From Gordius sp. MW1 (lineage: Eukaryota > Nematomorpha > Gordioida > Gordea > Gordiidae): a stretch of DNA of 64,000 bases. Both the position numbers and the translations under genes were made by a program. The stretch spans positions 930,001-994,000 of the forward strand of contig OZ038528.1 in assembly GCA_964036665.1 (NCBI GenBank). The letters are read 5' to 3'. Positions 33,086-44,379 of this stretch are shown piece by piece (the first letter of the stretch is position 1; each line of letters begins with the position of its first letter). The notes under the pieces were generated by a model that saw only the letters and a program-made list of their open reading frames with translations, made no database searches and was not told where the DNA came from.

Positions 33086-34500
33086 ATTTAGCACCTGCAA
33101 ATTTTTGGGATATACTTACGATACCTGTGACATTTTTAGATGTGCGGTAGTAACAAGCAATAGCGGAGCTATTGCATGTCGCTGCTAGTTTCGTCGTAAG
33201 CCTTTTTTAAATTTTATTATCTATTAATAAAGGATTTGCCTAATTTTGTTTTATTGTATTAAAATATTTGCAACTTTTTATGTTCGTTATTATTAATTAC
33301 TATGCAAATATCTTTGGCGATTTTTGTCTAATTGCTGTAAATCTACAAGCTAAAAGCATGGGAATTATATTAAAAAATAACAATTAAAAAATTAAAATTC
33401 GCCTGCTAAAAATTTCTAATTCACAAAACTATATCCTTTATCCTTCCATAAAACGTTAGCTTTTGCCATTAATAATAATATTATTTGCTATGCCCCCAAA
33501 TCATTATTACCCCCCTCTAATTCTAATGCTGGCTAGGCCCATAAATATACCTCTGGTATTTTAATTGAAGTATATTTTAATGAATTCTTTTAATTGCCAT
33601 TTTCCTTACTACTATATGTTTGTGTATATGTTTGTAAATGGATACTTATTAAACACTTAAATTATCTCGTAACCATAATTAAAGTTTTGCAATTTTGTGT
33701 TTTTAATGAAGAAAAAATAAAATAATAAGCTCCATCCCCCTTTCTAGTAAACGAAATATTAAAAAGGAATTATCGATTGAATATTCAGCTGTTACCTCCT
33801 TTCAATTGATATTAAGTGATAAATTACCATAAATGTTGAAAAGGCAACTCTTAGCCAAATCATTTCTACAATTAAAATATTAAACTAAGTTGCGATATTA
33901 ATCGCGAAAATAAAATTGCACATTAAAGTTAATTTAGGATAAATAAATACTTATAATAACTCTTGGCATGTCTCAATAAAATGGTAAATTGGCGGTGATC
34001 GTTCACAGAGAACTTAATGAGAAAAATTATAATATAATCAAAAATCGAAATTTTTGAAATAATAATAAAATACTTCTGTTAAATAAAATTGCATTTACAT
34101 TAGGCCTTTAAAAAAGCCTATAAATTTCCTGGCCAAGGTTTTTAAGTTGTCGATTTGAATGAAATAAATGAAATTTTATCTACCTTTGTAAAAAACTGCA
34201 CAGGTGACCCGAGACCCGCCCCGGACCCGACCCGAATACCTTACGTCGAGTGACTAGGTAATATTTAAATTAGTACAGGGTTAAACTAGGCAATAGGTAA
34301 AACTTTATAGCTATAGATTGAGTCAAGTCGGGCATGAACTTTAGCTTTTGCCAATAATATATGCTATGCAATTATGGCCCCCAGGAAAAGGGGGCTGTGT
34401 TATGCAATTATGACGATTCCAACATAAATTGCATTGCAGATATGCTTTGTTTATACGAAGTATAAAAGAGTAAGCGATGTGTATGAGGATTTGAAGCAAA
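33086..34500. other. AT-rich intergenic with small hairpins
   Basis: CAATAGCGGAGCTATTG (33,158-33,174) is a short hairpin of unknown role. 34,203-34,240 (GACCCGAGACCCGCCCCGGA) resembles a hAT subterminal GC block. 34,373-34,400 is CCCCCAGGAAAAGGGGGCTG. No gene found. Confidence 0.4.
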
Positions 34501-34529
34501 GATATGTGAAGCAGGGACTGGCCTGAGCT

Positions 34530-34625
34530 AAACGGGGGTCTGGGGGCGAAGCCCCCAACAGGGGGTTTGGGGGCGAAGCCACCAAAGGGGTCTGGGGACG
34601 AAGCCCCCAGTTACGCCCGAAGGGC
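34530..34625. repeat. Tandem GGGGGCGAAGCCCCC hairpin units
   Basis: Three units of GGGTCTGGGGGCGAAGCCCC, each a near-perfect hairpin with a GCGAAGC mini-loop (very stable in single-stranded DNA), then GAAGGGCGC. Copies are at about 34,538, 34,565 and 34,588. Confidence 0.75.
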
Positions 34626-34734
34626 GCATATATATATATGGTTTGTTAATAATGAAATTACAATATAATATTAAAAGATGCAAATTTAAAGTTTTTGTAT
34701 ACGCTGCCAAATTCGGGTTTTGTTAAAAGCTGGC

Positions 34735-34870
34735 CAGATCTATCATTTATTATGTTGATGGGCCCTGACCTGGCCCAGGGTTTACGTTTATATATTTTTA
34801 ACGGGCGGACTGATTGACCTAAAGAAGCCCGTTGCGTGTGTTTAACTTCACATCCTCCTGTGTGAATCAA
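34735..34870. repeat. hAT-like GC subterminal fragment
   Basis: GGGCCCTGACCTGGCCCAGG ... AACGGGCGGACTGATTGACC ... AGCCCGTTGCGTGTGTTTAA. Resembles the right subterminal part of the 20,904-25,796 family but has no clean end. Confidence 0.5.
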
Positions 34871-34974
34871 AGGTAAACGAAAGAGGGAAGATAACCAAAA
34901 TTTTGGCCTCTGGCCGGGGTCCGATAAAATAGAGGTAGGCAACGGTCATCATAATTTGCTGAGAATCATTTAGC

Positions 34975-35283
34975 CAGTTTCGCCATTATCCGATATATAG
35001 CAACAACCTAGACAAGTTGCCCAAATAATTTTATAAAGCTAATCAGTGGGGCACAACGACAATAATGGATATTGGGCTCGAGCGAAATCGAAAAAATTTA
35101 AATTAACCAGCGGTCATAAGCTAGTCGATTTGCAAAAGCGAAATAAAAGTCGTTTAATAACCATATGTCCTCAGACATTAAAAAGCTCCACGGCAATTAT
35201 GCAAAAATTAAAAGTTGGACAACGGAAAACGAACGGACGGACGGACAACCAAAAAACGAGCCCATAATTACATAGCATAAGTT
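34975..35283 (+). repeat. Family A repeat, longest plus-strand copy (~300 bp)
   Basis: From GCCAGTTTCGCCATTATCCG through AACAACCTAGACAAGTTGCC, AAAAGTTGGACAACGG and GAGCCCATAATTACATAGCA. Head-to-tail homologous to the inverted copy at 22,763-23,007; 39,500-39,632 is a shorter copy. Copies share the 3' end and vary at the 5' end, typical of a retroposed SINE, but I see no A/B boxes within this unit. Confidence 0.7.
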
Positions 35284-35660
35284 TTGGGCACATAATGTTG
35301 ATATGGACTTAACAAAGTACAAGTTCAAGTGAATTTTAAAATATAAAATACACAAAGGATTAACTGTCTATTAAGTTTGACAAAAAGCTATGGAAATATT
35401 TTTTAAACGTCATTCACCCCTTTCCTTTAATTTAAAATTAAAGTTCCTCCCCCCCTCTGGTTAAAAACTACGGTAACATAATTTTTAAAGAAATTTAAGC
35501 AAGAAGAGATTCGCTCTTCTTGCATAAGTCGTCCAACTGTGAGTAATCCAGCTCAGGTGTGCAACACTAAGCAATTATCTATTTTCCATTGGGATGCTGA
35601 TGAAACGGGAAAGACTGATACATCTTGAATTAAATCTAAACCTGAAATGCTTAGCTAGGT
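35284..35660. other. Spacer, probable decayed hAT interior
   Basis: Contains a C7 tract and CAAGAAGAGATTCGCTCTTCTTGC (35,500-35,523), a perfect 12-bp-arm inverted repeat. Coding remnants are not recognisable before ~35,670. Confidence 0.35.
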
Positions 35661-35669
35661 GTAATTTTA

Positions 35670-36091
35670 TGGAGGAAAGAATACCAACTTATGCTACCAA
35701 ACTTAACAAAAATAGCTAGTCAGTTTTTGTCAATTCCAGCCAACAGTGCTATGAGTGAAAGCACATTCAGTAAGAAGGGAAGTCGCCTGATAGAACAGAG
35801 AAGAACGAATTTATTGCCTGATAGAATAGATAGTCTTAGTTCAATTGACAATATTAAATTGTAATTTTTAATTAAAACCGATTTTATATGCTATAGCAAA
35901 ATATTTCATGAACACTACAAAATAGTTTTTATACAAATAATTTTGAAACAACTTAGACTTTTTACTCGTGCGGGCCTGATGCGGCGCAATTATTGGGATT
36001 TTTTTGCGGCCCGGGTGCGGGCCAAAAAATAATATTTGTGCGGGCGTGGGCCGGCCTGAACCTAAAATTTCGGCCCATGCAGACCTCTAAT
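35670..36091 (+). pseudogene. hAT transposase C-terminal dimerisation domain and right end
   Basis: Frame at 35,670-35,864 (TAA) reads WRKEYQLMLPNL, then FLSIPANSAMSESTFSKKG, RRTNLLPDRI. This is the hAT C-terminal dimerisation signature (W......P.L...A..fLsiPa.Sa.sER.FS..G.l....R..l.p). GC-rich subterminal sequence follows and ends ATGCAGACCTCTA at 36,091, which fits the right terminus of the TAGAGGTCTGC-type family. The catalytic part is missing. It is related to the family that could have mobilised the 20,904-25,796 element. Confidence 0.8.
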
Positions 36092-39000
36092 CTTGACTCA
36101 CCAATTTTTGTTAAAAGTAGATATTTAGATCCATAAACGAGAATTGTTACAAGGTAAAACCACATATTAAATTTTAATATTCTCAATTATTTTCTAACAC
36201 CTTAATTGATTGATTTATGATTCAGAATATTTAAAAATTCAAATCGTACTAAAATATACAGTACTGCCTCCTAAATGGACGGTACGCTATGATGAAATTT
36301 GTTAAAACCATGTTTATTTTGAAACAACTTTGCTCGTTATCCCGGTTTATTTGAAGTAACTCTGCTCGATGCCAGGTTAGTTTATATCTCACTCAACCAG
36401 CAACCATAAGCTGCTTTAATCTGCCAGTGTTCCAAACGGGTTATTTAGCAGCAAGTGCACGTTAAGGTTGATGAGAATGTTACGAGATGTAATCTACTAC
36501 CATCGGTTATGGTTGTAACATTTTAGCATATAACCTGAATGTCTTATTAAGGCTTAGAATGTTAAACGGCCTTAACTAAATACCTTATACATTTTTGGTC
36601 TTAAAAGCAAACTAGCGTTGCATATAAAAACACTCGTTCTATTAACGACACAAACAAAAAAAGGACTAAAAAAATTATCAAAACTGCGAGTGGACAATTA
36701 CAGTATGTAGATTTGAGAGTCTTCACAGTGGCGTAGCTATAATTTTTCCCTTAAGAAGCTTATTTCATATTCGGGTAGCATTTTTAACGTGCGAAACTAA
36801 TAATCGAGAAAGTTTGATATTTTATGATAAATATCGATATTAAACTTTGAAATTTGCACAGTTTGGGCTCTTGAATTCAATTTGTAAATTTTGAGTCAAC
36901 AGGATCATCATTACACGTAGGAGATGGTAACAAATTTGGGATGCTTTTTATTTTTAATGATGTATAAAAGGGTATTACTTTATAGAGTGTTGTTGTCTTA
37001 TCTGCTTCTAACTCGATGCTTGCCTTTTCATAAGGTGAAAGCATATTAATTAATAATATAATATATTTTATGGAAATACCCCCAGTTTTTCCATTAAATC
37101 TTGTCCAGATAAAATGACTATTTCATCATACATCTCATGCAAACTTTTTAACATAATGATTTTTGAGTTCCACCAGATTGTTGTTTGGAAAAATAAATTT
37201 TTTTATCATCAAGCTAATAAGTGCATTTTTCTGTTTCTATATTATATTTAGAGTGTAGAGTTAAATAAATCCAAATTTTTTTAATTTTTAAAGCCCAAGC
37301 CCGGTCCGCACTTTTTTTATTCCTCTATATTATGTTCCAGCGGCGGAATAATGTAAAGAAAAGAGGCCGCGGACACATGATTTAAAAGGTTTTGAAGAGG
37401 AATCAGGAATAAATTGTGAGAATTGTGGAGGATAAGGGTATATCGGGCCGATGGTAGGATAAACCTTGCCCCCCCCCCAAAGGGTGACTTACTTTTTGTT
37501 TTCTCTACATCTTTATTATACTAAAATCTATGTAAAAATACAGAATAATATAATGATCGAAATATTAAAGTTGTATATATGAAATTCAATGATGCATGTT
37601 GATGGAAATAACAAACACGTATAAGCGCGTTGGGGGGAGGGGGGAGTCACACATGCGTAAGTAAAATTAAATGTAAATGAAAAGACGTGTATATCCAGAG
37701 TCTTTGTTCAGTACTACGCTACGATTGTATATATTAGAATCAGTAGAAATACAGCAGATGTTTTAACGTGTGTAAGACCAAAAGAATCTCACAATCAACG
37801 AATTTGCAATTAATGTATAAAGAGGGGGGGGGATCGATTAAGTATGTCTGAGATACGCCGTTTTACATGGGGTGGGGGAAATCCTTAACTTTTGTATAAG
37901 GGGACATGGGGGGGGGGAGAATTTAAATATACGAGTATCTCCGGATACGACACTCTATTTTAGAACCGACCTGGCCCATGCAGACCTCTAGTCAAAATGT
38001 TATATTGTTACAAATATAAACTAAATTTGTCAACTATCTTCGTAACAATTGTCGTTTATAGAGCTAAATAAATACTTTCAGATTGGTGGGTCAACATGCC
38101 ATAAGAATAGTTAAATATTAAAATGAAATTTGTCAATCTATTTCTTGGAAATGTCATTTAAGGAGCTAAGTAGATTTTATTAATAAAAATTAATGAGTTA
38201 GGGTGCAATAAAGTTATTATAAGTATAAAATTTAAGTTTGCCAATTATAAAGATACGCTGACAAATTTATATTTTAGTTGCAACAACTTTATGACACCTT
38301 GACCCACTAATTTGGGTTAAAAGTATTCATTTAGGTCCATAAACCACAGGACAGTACAGGATGGAGAGGACAGGACAAAGAAAAGCATAAGTTGCATAGC
38401 AATTGAAAATGCACATATCAAACAGAGGTTGCATTACAACTTTAGAAAATAATCAATTAGCTTTATTAGTTGCTTAAAATTAAGGGTTACAAATTTAAAG
38501 GTAGATTATTACAAAAAAGGAATTAAATTAGGTAATTTGATTCGTAGCCATTCATTGTCATACTTATTTTTGATTCAAATCGAATAACAATCATTTATAT
38601 TATATAAACAAGATAAACTTAATTAAATGTATATAAAATGTGCTTAAATATCAAGATTAAAATAAAAGTTTTGGGGCTCGGGTTGGCTTAAAATAAAAAA
38701 GGACACTCAGGACTAATTGGAACTACCATTGGACACATTTATATGCAAAGGCATTGATTCATTTTGTTTTATCAAAGATAATATAAATAAATAAACACCC
38801 AATTATCCTTTTCATAGCCTTCCAGAATTTACCTACGAAACAAACCAACAGATCCTTATTTAATACCCATAAATTGCTTAGCAAATTATAAAACAACGTC
38901 CCTATTTAATCCAAGCTATTATTTAGAGCTAAAAAATCGTTTTGCATGCTAAAGCGAAACGAAGTGAAAAAATCACAACTAATTCATTGGAAAAAGTCGG

Positions 39001-39480
39001 CCATTTTAATTCAAATTAATAAATAAGATTATAATCATAATTAATTTACCTAAATAAGTTAAATTGGGGTTAAAATTCTAGCATGGGGGGGGGGCGATGG
39101 GTCCAGGACTTGCCCCCCCCCCTTTTTGCAACGCTACTTATGATAGAATATATTTTTGATGTAAAAAGAATATATAATTCACCCATAATAAATAATATAA
39201 TATAAGTGTAAAAGAGAAATCAGGTCTGCCGATATATAAGAACGAATCTTAATAAAATTTAATTTAAAATGACATGAGACATTAAATATTCAATTCTACT
39301 CAATTTGACCCAAATATCTATTGATCATGTCCTTACGTTTTTCATATGGGCATTACACCGGGCGTGCCCTAAAATCATGTGCTCGACCCGCTACGACCAA
39401 ATTTATTTGTTTATTGCTGATCTCTGATAGTGAAACTAGAGTTTTATAAAGTTTAGTATAAAGAGAAGTGTGGCCAATTA
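36092..39480. other. AT-rich intergenic with repeat fragments
   Basis: Pieces only: GTGGCGTAGCTATAATTTTT at 36,729 (G/C-tract family end), G-tracts at 37,470, 37,825 and 37,900, a hAT right-end copy ATGCAGACCTCTA at 37,978-37,990, and a family A tail at 38,349-38,405. The pairs GTCAATCT/GTCAACTATC near 38,025-38,145 look like degenerate repeats. No gene. Confidence 0.45.
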
Positions 39481-39499
39481 AAGATGTTATTATATATAA

Positions 39500-39635
39500 T
39501 ATACGTAAGCATAAGCCACAGCCATTAAAAACTCGTATAAGTTTGCACGGCAATTATTCAATAATTACAAGTTGGACAGGACAGGACGGACATGAAAGGA
39601 CAATCAAAAGCGAGCCCATAAATTGCATAGCAATC
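39500..39635 (+). repeat. Family A repeat, 5'-truncated copy
   Basis: AAGCCACAGCCATTAAAAAC, CACGGCAATTATTCAATAAT, AAGTTGGACAGGACAGGACG, GAGCCCATAAATTGCATAGC. The same order as 35,170-35,280. Confidence 0.7.
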
Positions 39636-40130
39636 AATAATTGATTGTTAAGTATAGCAGAGGACAAAAGATTAACCATATTTAAACAACTTTTTATTGA
39701 CATTTTTCTAGTTCCCAGCATGGACTATCTTACGAAAGGTACTAACTCCTGTCACTTTCAAAATTTCATATGTAATTAATTTTATAGTTTTCGGTATGAT
39801 TAGGTAAAGATAAGTATAACATTGAATTTCTCTTCTCTCTTTTTTAACCCTACAATTATCATTACCAGCTTGCTACTAAACTTAAAAAGCCGGTTGGCCT
39901 TAATTCCAACTAAAATCAATTTTATTTTATGCTATTTTATTTTCAAATATAAGTGATTATTTCATTTATCTAAATTAATGGGTCTCTTTAATATCGATTT
40001 TCTTTCATAGGTATCTTGCCTCATATTTTTAATATATTAATTGCAGGTCAATCGTTCAATCAAATTAAAAAATAAATTTGCAAATATACTTTACCTAATA
40101 TTTACAAATAAATTGTTACTGTAACAACTA

Positions 40131-41330
40131 ATGTTTGTAAATTTAAGTTGTTACACCAGAAATCTTATTAACAATTCCTATGCATTCGATGTAAAACAAA
40201 TTGATAACGTGGTACGCAAAAATGAACCCATTTATTTTGTAATAACGGTGGTGGGTTCTTGCTTAGGAATTTTGGGAAATCTTATGCTACTTTGGGCGAT
40301 TTCTCCATTCTCAGGCGATTGGGCCAAAGGTTTTAAATACAAAGATCACATTAAATGGATAATATTGTCAATAACACTATCTTCGCTTTGCTTGTGTGTT
40401 ATGTTACTAATGTGGCCATATTACTATTATGTCTTGGTCACCGAATCTTCTCTGCCATACATCTACATCGGGCTTTGGAACGCGTTATGGTTGGGTAAAA
40501 TTGAATGGATTCTGGATGAAAGTTTAATATCATTCACATACTACCTCATAACCATGTTGTCGTTAGACGCTTTGATTGCAATTAAATATCCATTCTTTTA
40601 TCGCGTTGCACAAAGCGATCGCTCAACCATTCGCAAAACTATAATTTTAGTCGGAGTTTTATGTTTGTTAACTAATATACCATTCGTAACATTTCTTGAG
40701 ATTGAGCCCATGTCTAACGATATGAATTGCATTAGTCCAAATCAATTATACACACTCAGAGTGGTTCACAGTCGTAAACATATGATCAAAATATTGGATT
40801 TAATTCAGCTTATCATATGTTACGTTATCCCAAGCATCGCCATGTTTACAATTACCGTGTATTTAGGCGTTACGGTGTACCTTAAATTTGTAGCTGGTAT
40901 AAGCCTTAAAATGTGTTTAAACAGTTATATAAGACATTTCAACGTCTTACCGAAGCTGAATCAAGTAAATGACTCTTTGTCAACCGTTTTCAAGGCTAGA
41001 CATGAAGTAAGAAATTTTAGTGTTTGCACATTTAGTCCACAGCGTCGACCAAGAATGATATCCTTAATGCGAAATTTCATCTTTTTGAGCGGATCTTTAA
41101 CATTCCTAACCCTGATTTCCACTATCCCTTGGCTTATATTAATGTTTATCCACCCATGGTATCGCCTAAACTCCTACACCCAACAAACAGAGTCTTGGCT
41201 ATATCACGTCTCTATTTCCCTTGTATACATAAAATTTTACATATTTCCTTATTTAATATTATTCACTAATCCAACTCTCAGAAGATTTTTGCAAACGCGA
41301 ATATCTGGTTGCTTCGAAATTAATTCTTAA
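40131..41330 (+). CDS. Divergent rhodopsin-type GPCR, intact, single exon
   Basis: 399 codons, ATG to TAA. Seven hydrophobic segments: ~34-58, 74-98, 131-152, 169-189, 222-253, 313-340 and 357-379. TM1 has the family GN pair (GILGNLMLL). TM3 ends SLDALIAIKYP, where DRY is replaced by DAL but the following I.IKYP is kept. TM5 has Pro (YVIPS). TM6 has STIPWLILMF instead of CWxP. TM7 ends YIFPYLILFTN, a variant of NPxxY. Two N-glycosylation sites (NLS, NNS) lie before TM1, so that side is extracellular. The usual TM3 Cys is not evident; one Cys lies in loop 2 (MNCIS). Ligand unknown; likely a lineage-specific peptide or chemosensory receptor. A pseudogene paralogue lies 7 kb downstream in the same orientation. 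TTTCAG-like acceptor text (AATTGCAG, 40,040-40,047) suggests a 5'UTR intron. Confidence 0.85.
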   Translation: MFVNLSCYTRNLINNSYAFDVKQIDNVVRKNEPIYFVITVVGSCLGILGNLMLLWAISPFSGDWAKGFKYKDHIKWIILSITLSSLCLCVMLLMWPYYYYVLVTESSLPYIYIGLWNALWLGKIEWILDESLISFTYYLITMLSLDALIAIKYPFFYRVAQSDRSTIRKTIILVGVLCLLTNIPFVTFLEIEPMSNDMNCISPNQLYTLRVVHSRKHMIKILDLIQLIICYVIPSIAMFTITVYLGVTVYLKFVAGISLKMCLNSYIRHFNVLPKLNQVNDSLSTVFKARHEVRNFSVCTFSPQRRPRMISLMRNFIFLSGSLTFLTLISTIPWLILMFIHPWYRLNSYTQQTESWLYHVSISLVYIKFYIFPYLILFTNPTLRRFLQTRISGCFEINS

Positions 41331-41867
41331 AGTATTACGTACAATAATAGAGACTTTTTGGTAAACTTAAAAGCACTTTTTGATTTTTTTATAGGGCTAA
41401 TATAAAACATCAGTTTTCAGGCACTCCCTCCTATATTATATTGTGCGGCTAAATTTAAAAGTGTCTAATATAATTGGTCATATATTTATTGTATTAAATA
41501 ATTAACTTTTATTGTATCGAAAATATTGTCTATTTCAATAAAAATCAGGTAACGAAAAAGTATGTTGATATCGTTGATATATCGTGTTTTTAATTCTCTC
41601 CTCCCATCACATATGTTTAAGTCTCTCAAGATTTGATAAAGATGTGAACATGTATTGAACCATTAATTAATTTTGCATATTAATGATCTAATATATCTTA
41701 ATGTAAGAAAGTTAACTTACTTGTTAATCAATAATTGTATAGCTTCTTTTTCTAAACTTTTTGCTATACATAGCTCAATTAAAATATTATTACTTGAAAA
41801 ATGGAATTTATGGTATAGGAGATGTTTTACCTATATAACGGCCAAAGAAAAGTTGCTATTTATTGTC

Positions 41868-42021
41868 TAGTGTTGTATAGACGGCTTGGTTGTGTTTGGT
41901 CGATCTTTGGTTTTAGTCGATTAAACATAAACAGACCAAAAATTTGACCAAAAAATCTTACGTTTGGTTGACTGTTTATGTTTAGTCGACTAAACAAAAC
42001 CCAGCCATTTTTACAACACTA
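41868..42021. mobile_element. 154-bp palindromic MITE (Tc1/mariner-like)
   Basis: TAGTGTTGTATAGACGGCTT at the left; reverse complement of the right end is TAGTGTTGTAAAAATGGCTG. Inner parts also pair (GTCGATTAAACATAAACAG with CTGTTTATGTTTAGTCGAC). If the outermost TA on each side is the target duplication, the element is 41,870-42,019, as expected of Tc1/mariner-derived MITEs. Confidence 0.75.
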
Positions 42022-42922
42022 TCATTGCCCCAAGTTAGATGTATATTATTCTAATTTGGCGAAACCCATCAAGCTCGGCCATAATTTCATATTAGCTCCA
42101 TCCGAGCCGGTCCTAAAATTTTAATTATAACACCAAAATTTCGAGTAAATATTAATTTTATATGTGAAGAAGGGGTTTAGCTATCAAAAACTATATTGCA
42201 CGTAAGCCGTGGATTTCTTTTATTTATTTATAAAAGGATGACTTTATTAAACGGTTTTTTGTATATCCTTTCAAGTAGGGCTTATGCACGAATTCGAAAG
42301 GGTCGTGCATAGGTCTCACTCTTTTTGAGTATGGGTTATTTAAATAAAGGTTAAACTGTTAGAAATTACCAAAAGATATTTTTTATTTAAAAATCTTTTA
42401 ATTCAATTGTTAAAGAGGGGAATTGGTTATAGCAAATAGTAATGGTTTTTTTAATATGTAATTATAAGAACGTTGACTTTATATATTACTTAATATATTT
42501 AAAGCATATTATCAAAATTCTTTCAATTCGATAAAAAAACCCTTTTAAGCAAATTAAAGGCTTTATAATCACTTAATACATTTTAATCGTGATAATATAT
42601 TTACTGCCATAGAAAATTAGCGATACTCATTAATTTATGCATATTTTTTAAAGCGCAATTAAGTATAGCGAATTTTAAATTCCTTAATTAAGTTAACTCG
42701 GAGAATTTCACAACTATTGACAGGTATATTTTATAAATAATCTTTTTTAATTGGAAAGATCAATAAATAAATAAATTAAAGATGCGTCATTGCTTTTAAA
42801 GAATCCTTAACATTTTCTCCATAATTTTTTTTTCTTTTTTTTACAGAGATAATAGTTTATTGATATATATCTAAACATAATATTAAATGGTACAATTATA
42901 GAATAATGATATTAAAAAAACA
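42022..42922. other. AT-rich spacer
   Basis: No repeat or gene recognised. A pyrimidine tract (TTTTTTTTTCTTTTTTTTAC AG) at 42,826-42,846 resembles a splice acceptor, but nothing coding follows on the plus strand. Confidence 0.35.
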
Positions 42923-43165
42923 TTATATAAGTAATATGTCTTCATCTCCCTCTTTTAGAAGAGGCCAGGAATCCAAAAAAGATTTGAAAAATTTTGTCAT
43001 TAAGATAGCTATTGATTGTTTGAATAAAAATGCGGGGGAATATTTGGAGGGAGGGAATGCCATTTTTCCATAGGATTCTGAACAGGAGGAAACTATTGGG
43101 ATAAAAATACTAGAGTCCAAAAGGGCCTTGTATTTTTGGAGCTCGCGTTCTTCTGCGAGGGACAT
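42923..43165 (-). CDS. 80-codon frame of unknown nature, possible exon
   Basis: Begins MSLAEERELQKYKALLDSSI and ends SFLDSWPLLKEGDEDILLI*. Richer in charged residues and GC than random AT-rich frames. The pattern hydrophobic...F...F..SWPLLKEGDEDILLI vaguely recalls helices 3-5 of nuclear-receptor ligand-binding domains, but nothing decisive is present. The frame is open upstream for a few codons (NYDSMSLAEE). Could be an exon, a transposon remnant or chance. Confidence 0.3.
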   Translation of the reverse strand: MSLAEERELQKYKALLDSSIFIPIVSSCSESYGKMAFPPSKYSPAFLFKQSIAILMTKFFKSFLDSWPLLKEGDEDILLI

Positions 43166-44379
43166 GGAATCATAATTAAGACTAGAGGGGGCAAATAGGT
43201 CTATACATGTAAAACCCCACTTTAAAAGGAGACCATTTTGCTATGGGACTAGCGAGGAACCGTCAGGACGCATTCGACCTTCAAGGGCAGGATTTGAAGG
43301 TCCAAGTATGGATGGAATTTGGGCCTTTCTAAGGGCCGACTTAATTAATGTCAAAATAAAATATAGCGGGCGAAATCATTTAATAAATGAAATTAGTAAA
43401 TCATTTATTTTTTAATTAATTATTGATTTTTAAAGCTTTATTTATCCCCAATCCTTGACTTATTATAAATACATAAAGAAAAATATGTTATATGATGATG
43501 ATATTAATAATATAGATCCAAGGAATTAAATATGAGCAAGTTTTATTAACTACTAGGGCCGGGGTGAGGAAAATCTAACGAACAATGGATAATTAAAAAG
43601 ATAATAATAAAATCATATGGTTATTATTAACTCGGCTTTGGCTTACAATATTAAAATACATAATTATAGCAATTAATATAATCTGTTGAAAATGATATAC
43701 AAATAAAAGTTATACTAAATTAAACTATTCTTCTTTCACGTATTCACATAAACGACATAAGAATAAAGACTGAAAAAAATTACAGATTTAACCCTAACAG
43801 TGTAGAATACGCTTTTATAGTTTTAGTGGCTTTTGGTATATTTTTATGCCTTTCAAATCCTATTACAGCTTGATTGCTCTAAAGATATTAAGAGAAGGGA
43901 GGAAGGGAAGCTTAATATTATCGTCTTTAATGATGGACATTTGCAATGATTCAAAGACACTCTTAATATTTTCCCTCTCTTTCTATTTGATTATACTAAC
44001 ACAGCAATTGGTAAAATAGCGCTGTCATATATCAAGGATAGATGTTAATGGTTTATATACCTTAGAGCAGGCGTTTGACTAGGAGAGGAAGGGGCACCAT
44101 TATTTAATTTTAAAATATATTTTGCTTGTTGATATTTTTTACAGGAGAGATTCTGATCTTTCATTTTTTAAGTTAACCATTAATTTGTTATAAAGGAAAA
44201 ATTGAACGAAACTTCAATCGAATATACAAGTAATGGAAAAATGTATTTGACGTCGACAATAATATAATAAGACGATTTAGTAAGATTTAGCTTTTAGACA
44301 TGCGGGAGAAAAAATCATCGCCAGGCAACATCGCCCACTTGTTATGGAATAAAAATTTCTTGAAAGAAAAGAGTTTATG
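43166..44379. other. Intergenic, nothing firm
   Basis: AT-rich, with a denser patch at 43,200-43,330 that shows no sustained frame. 44,280-44,380 may be the decayed 5' part of the LINE that follows. Confidence 0.35.
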
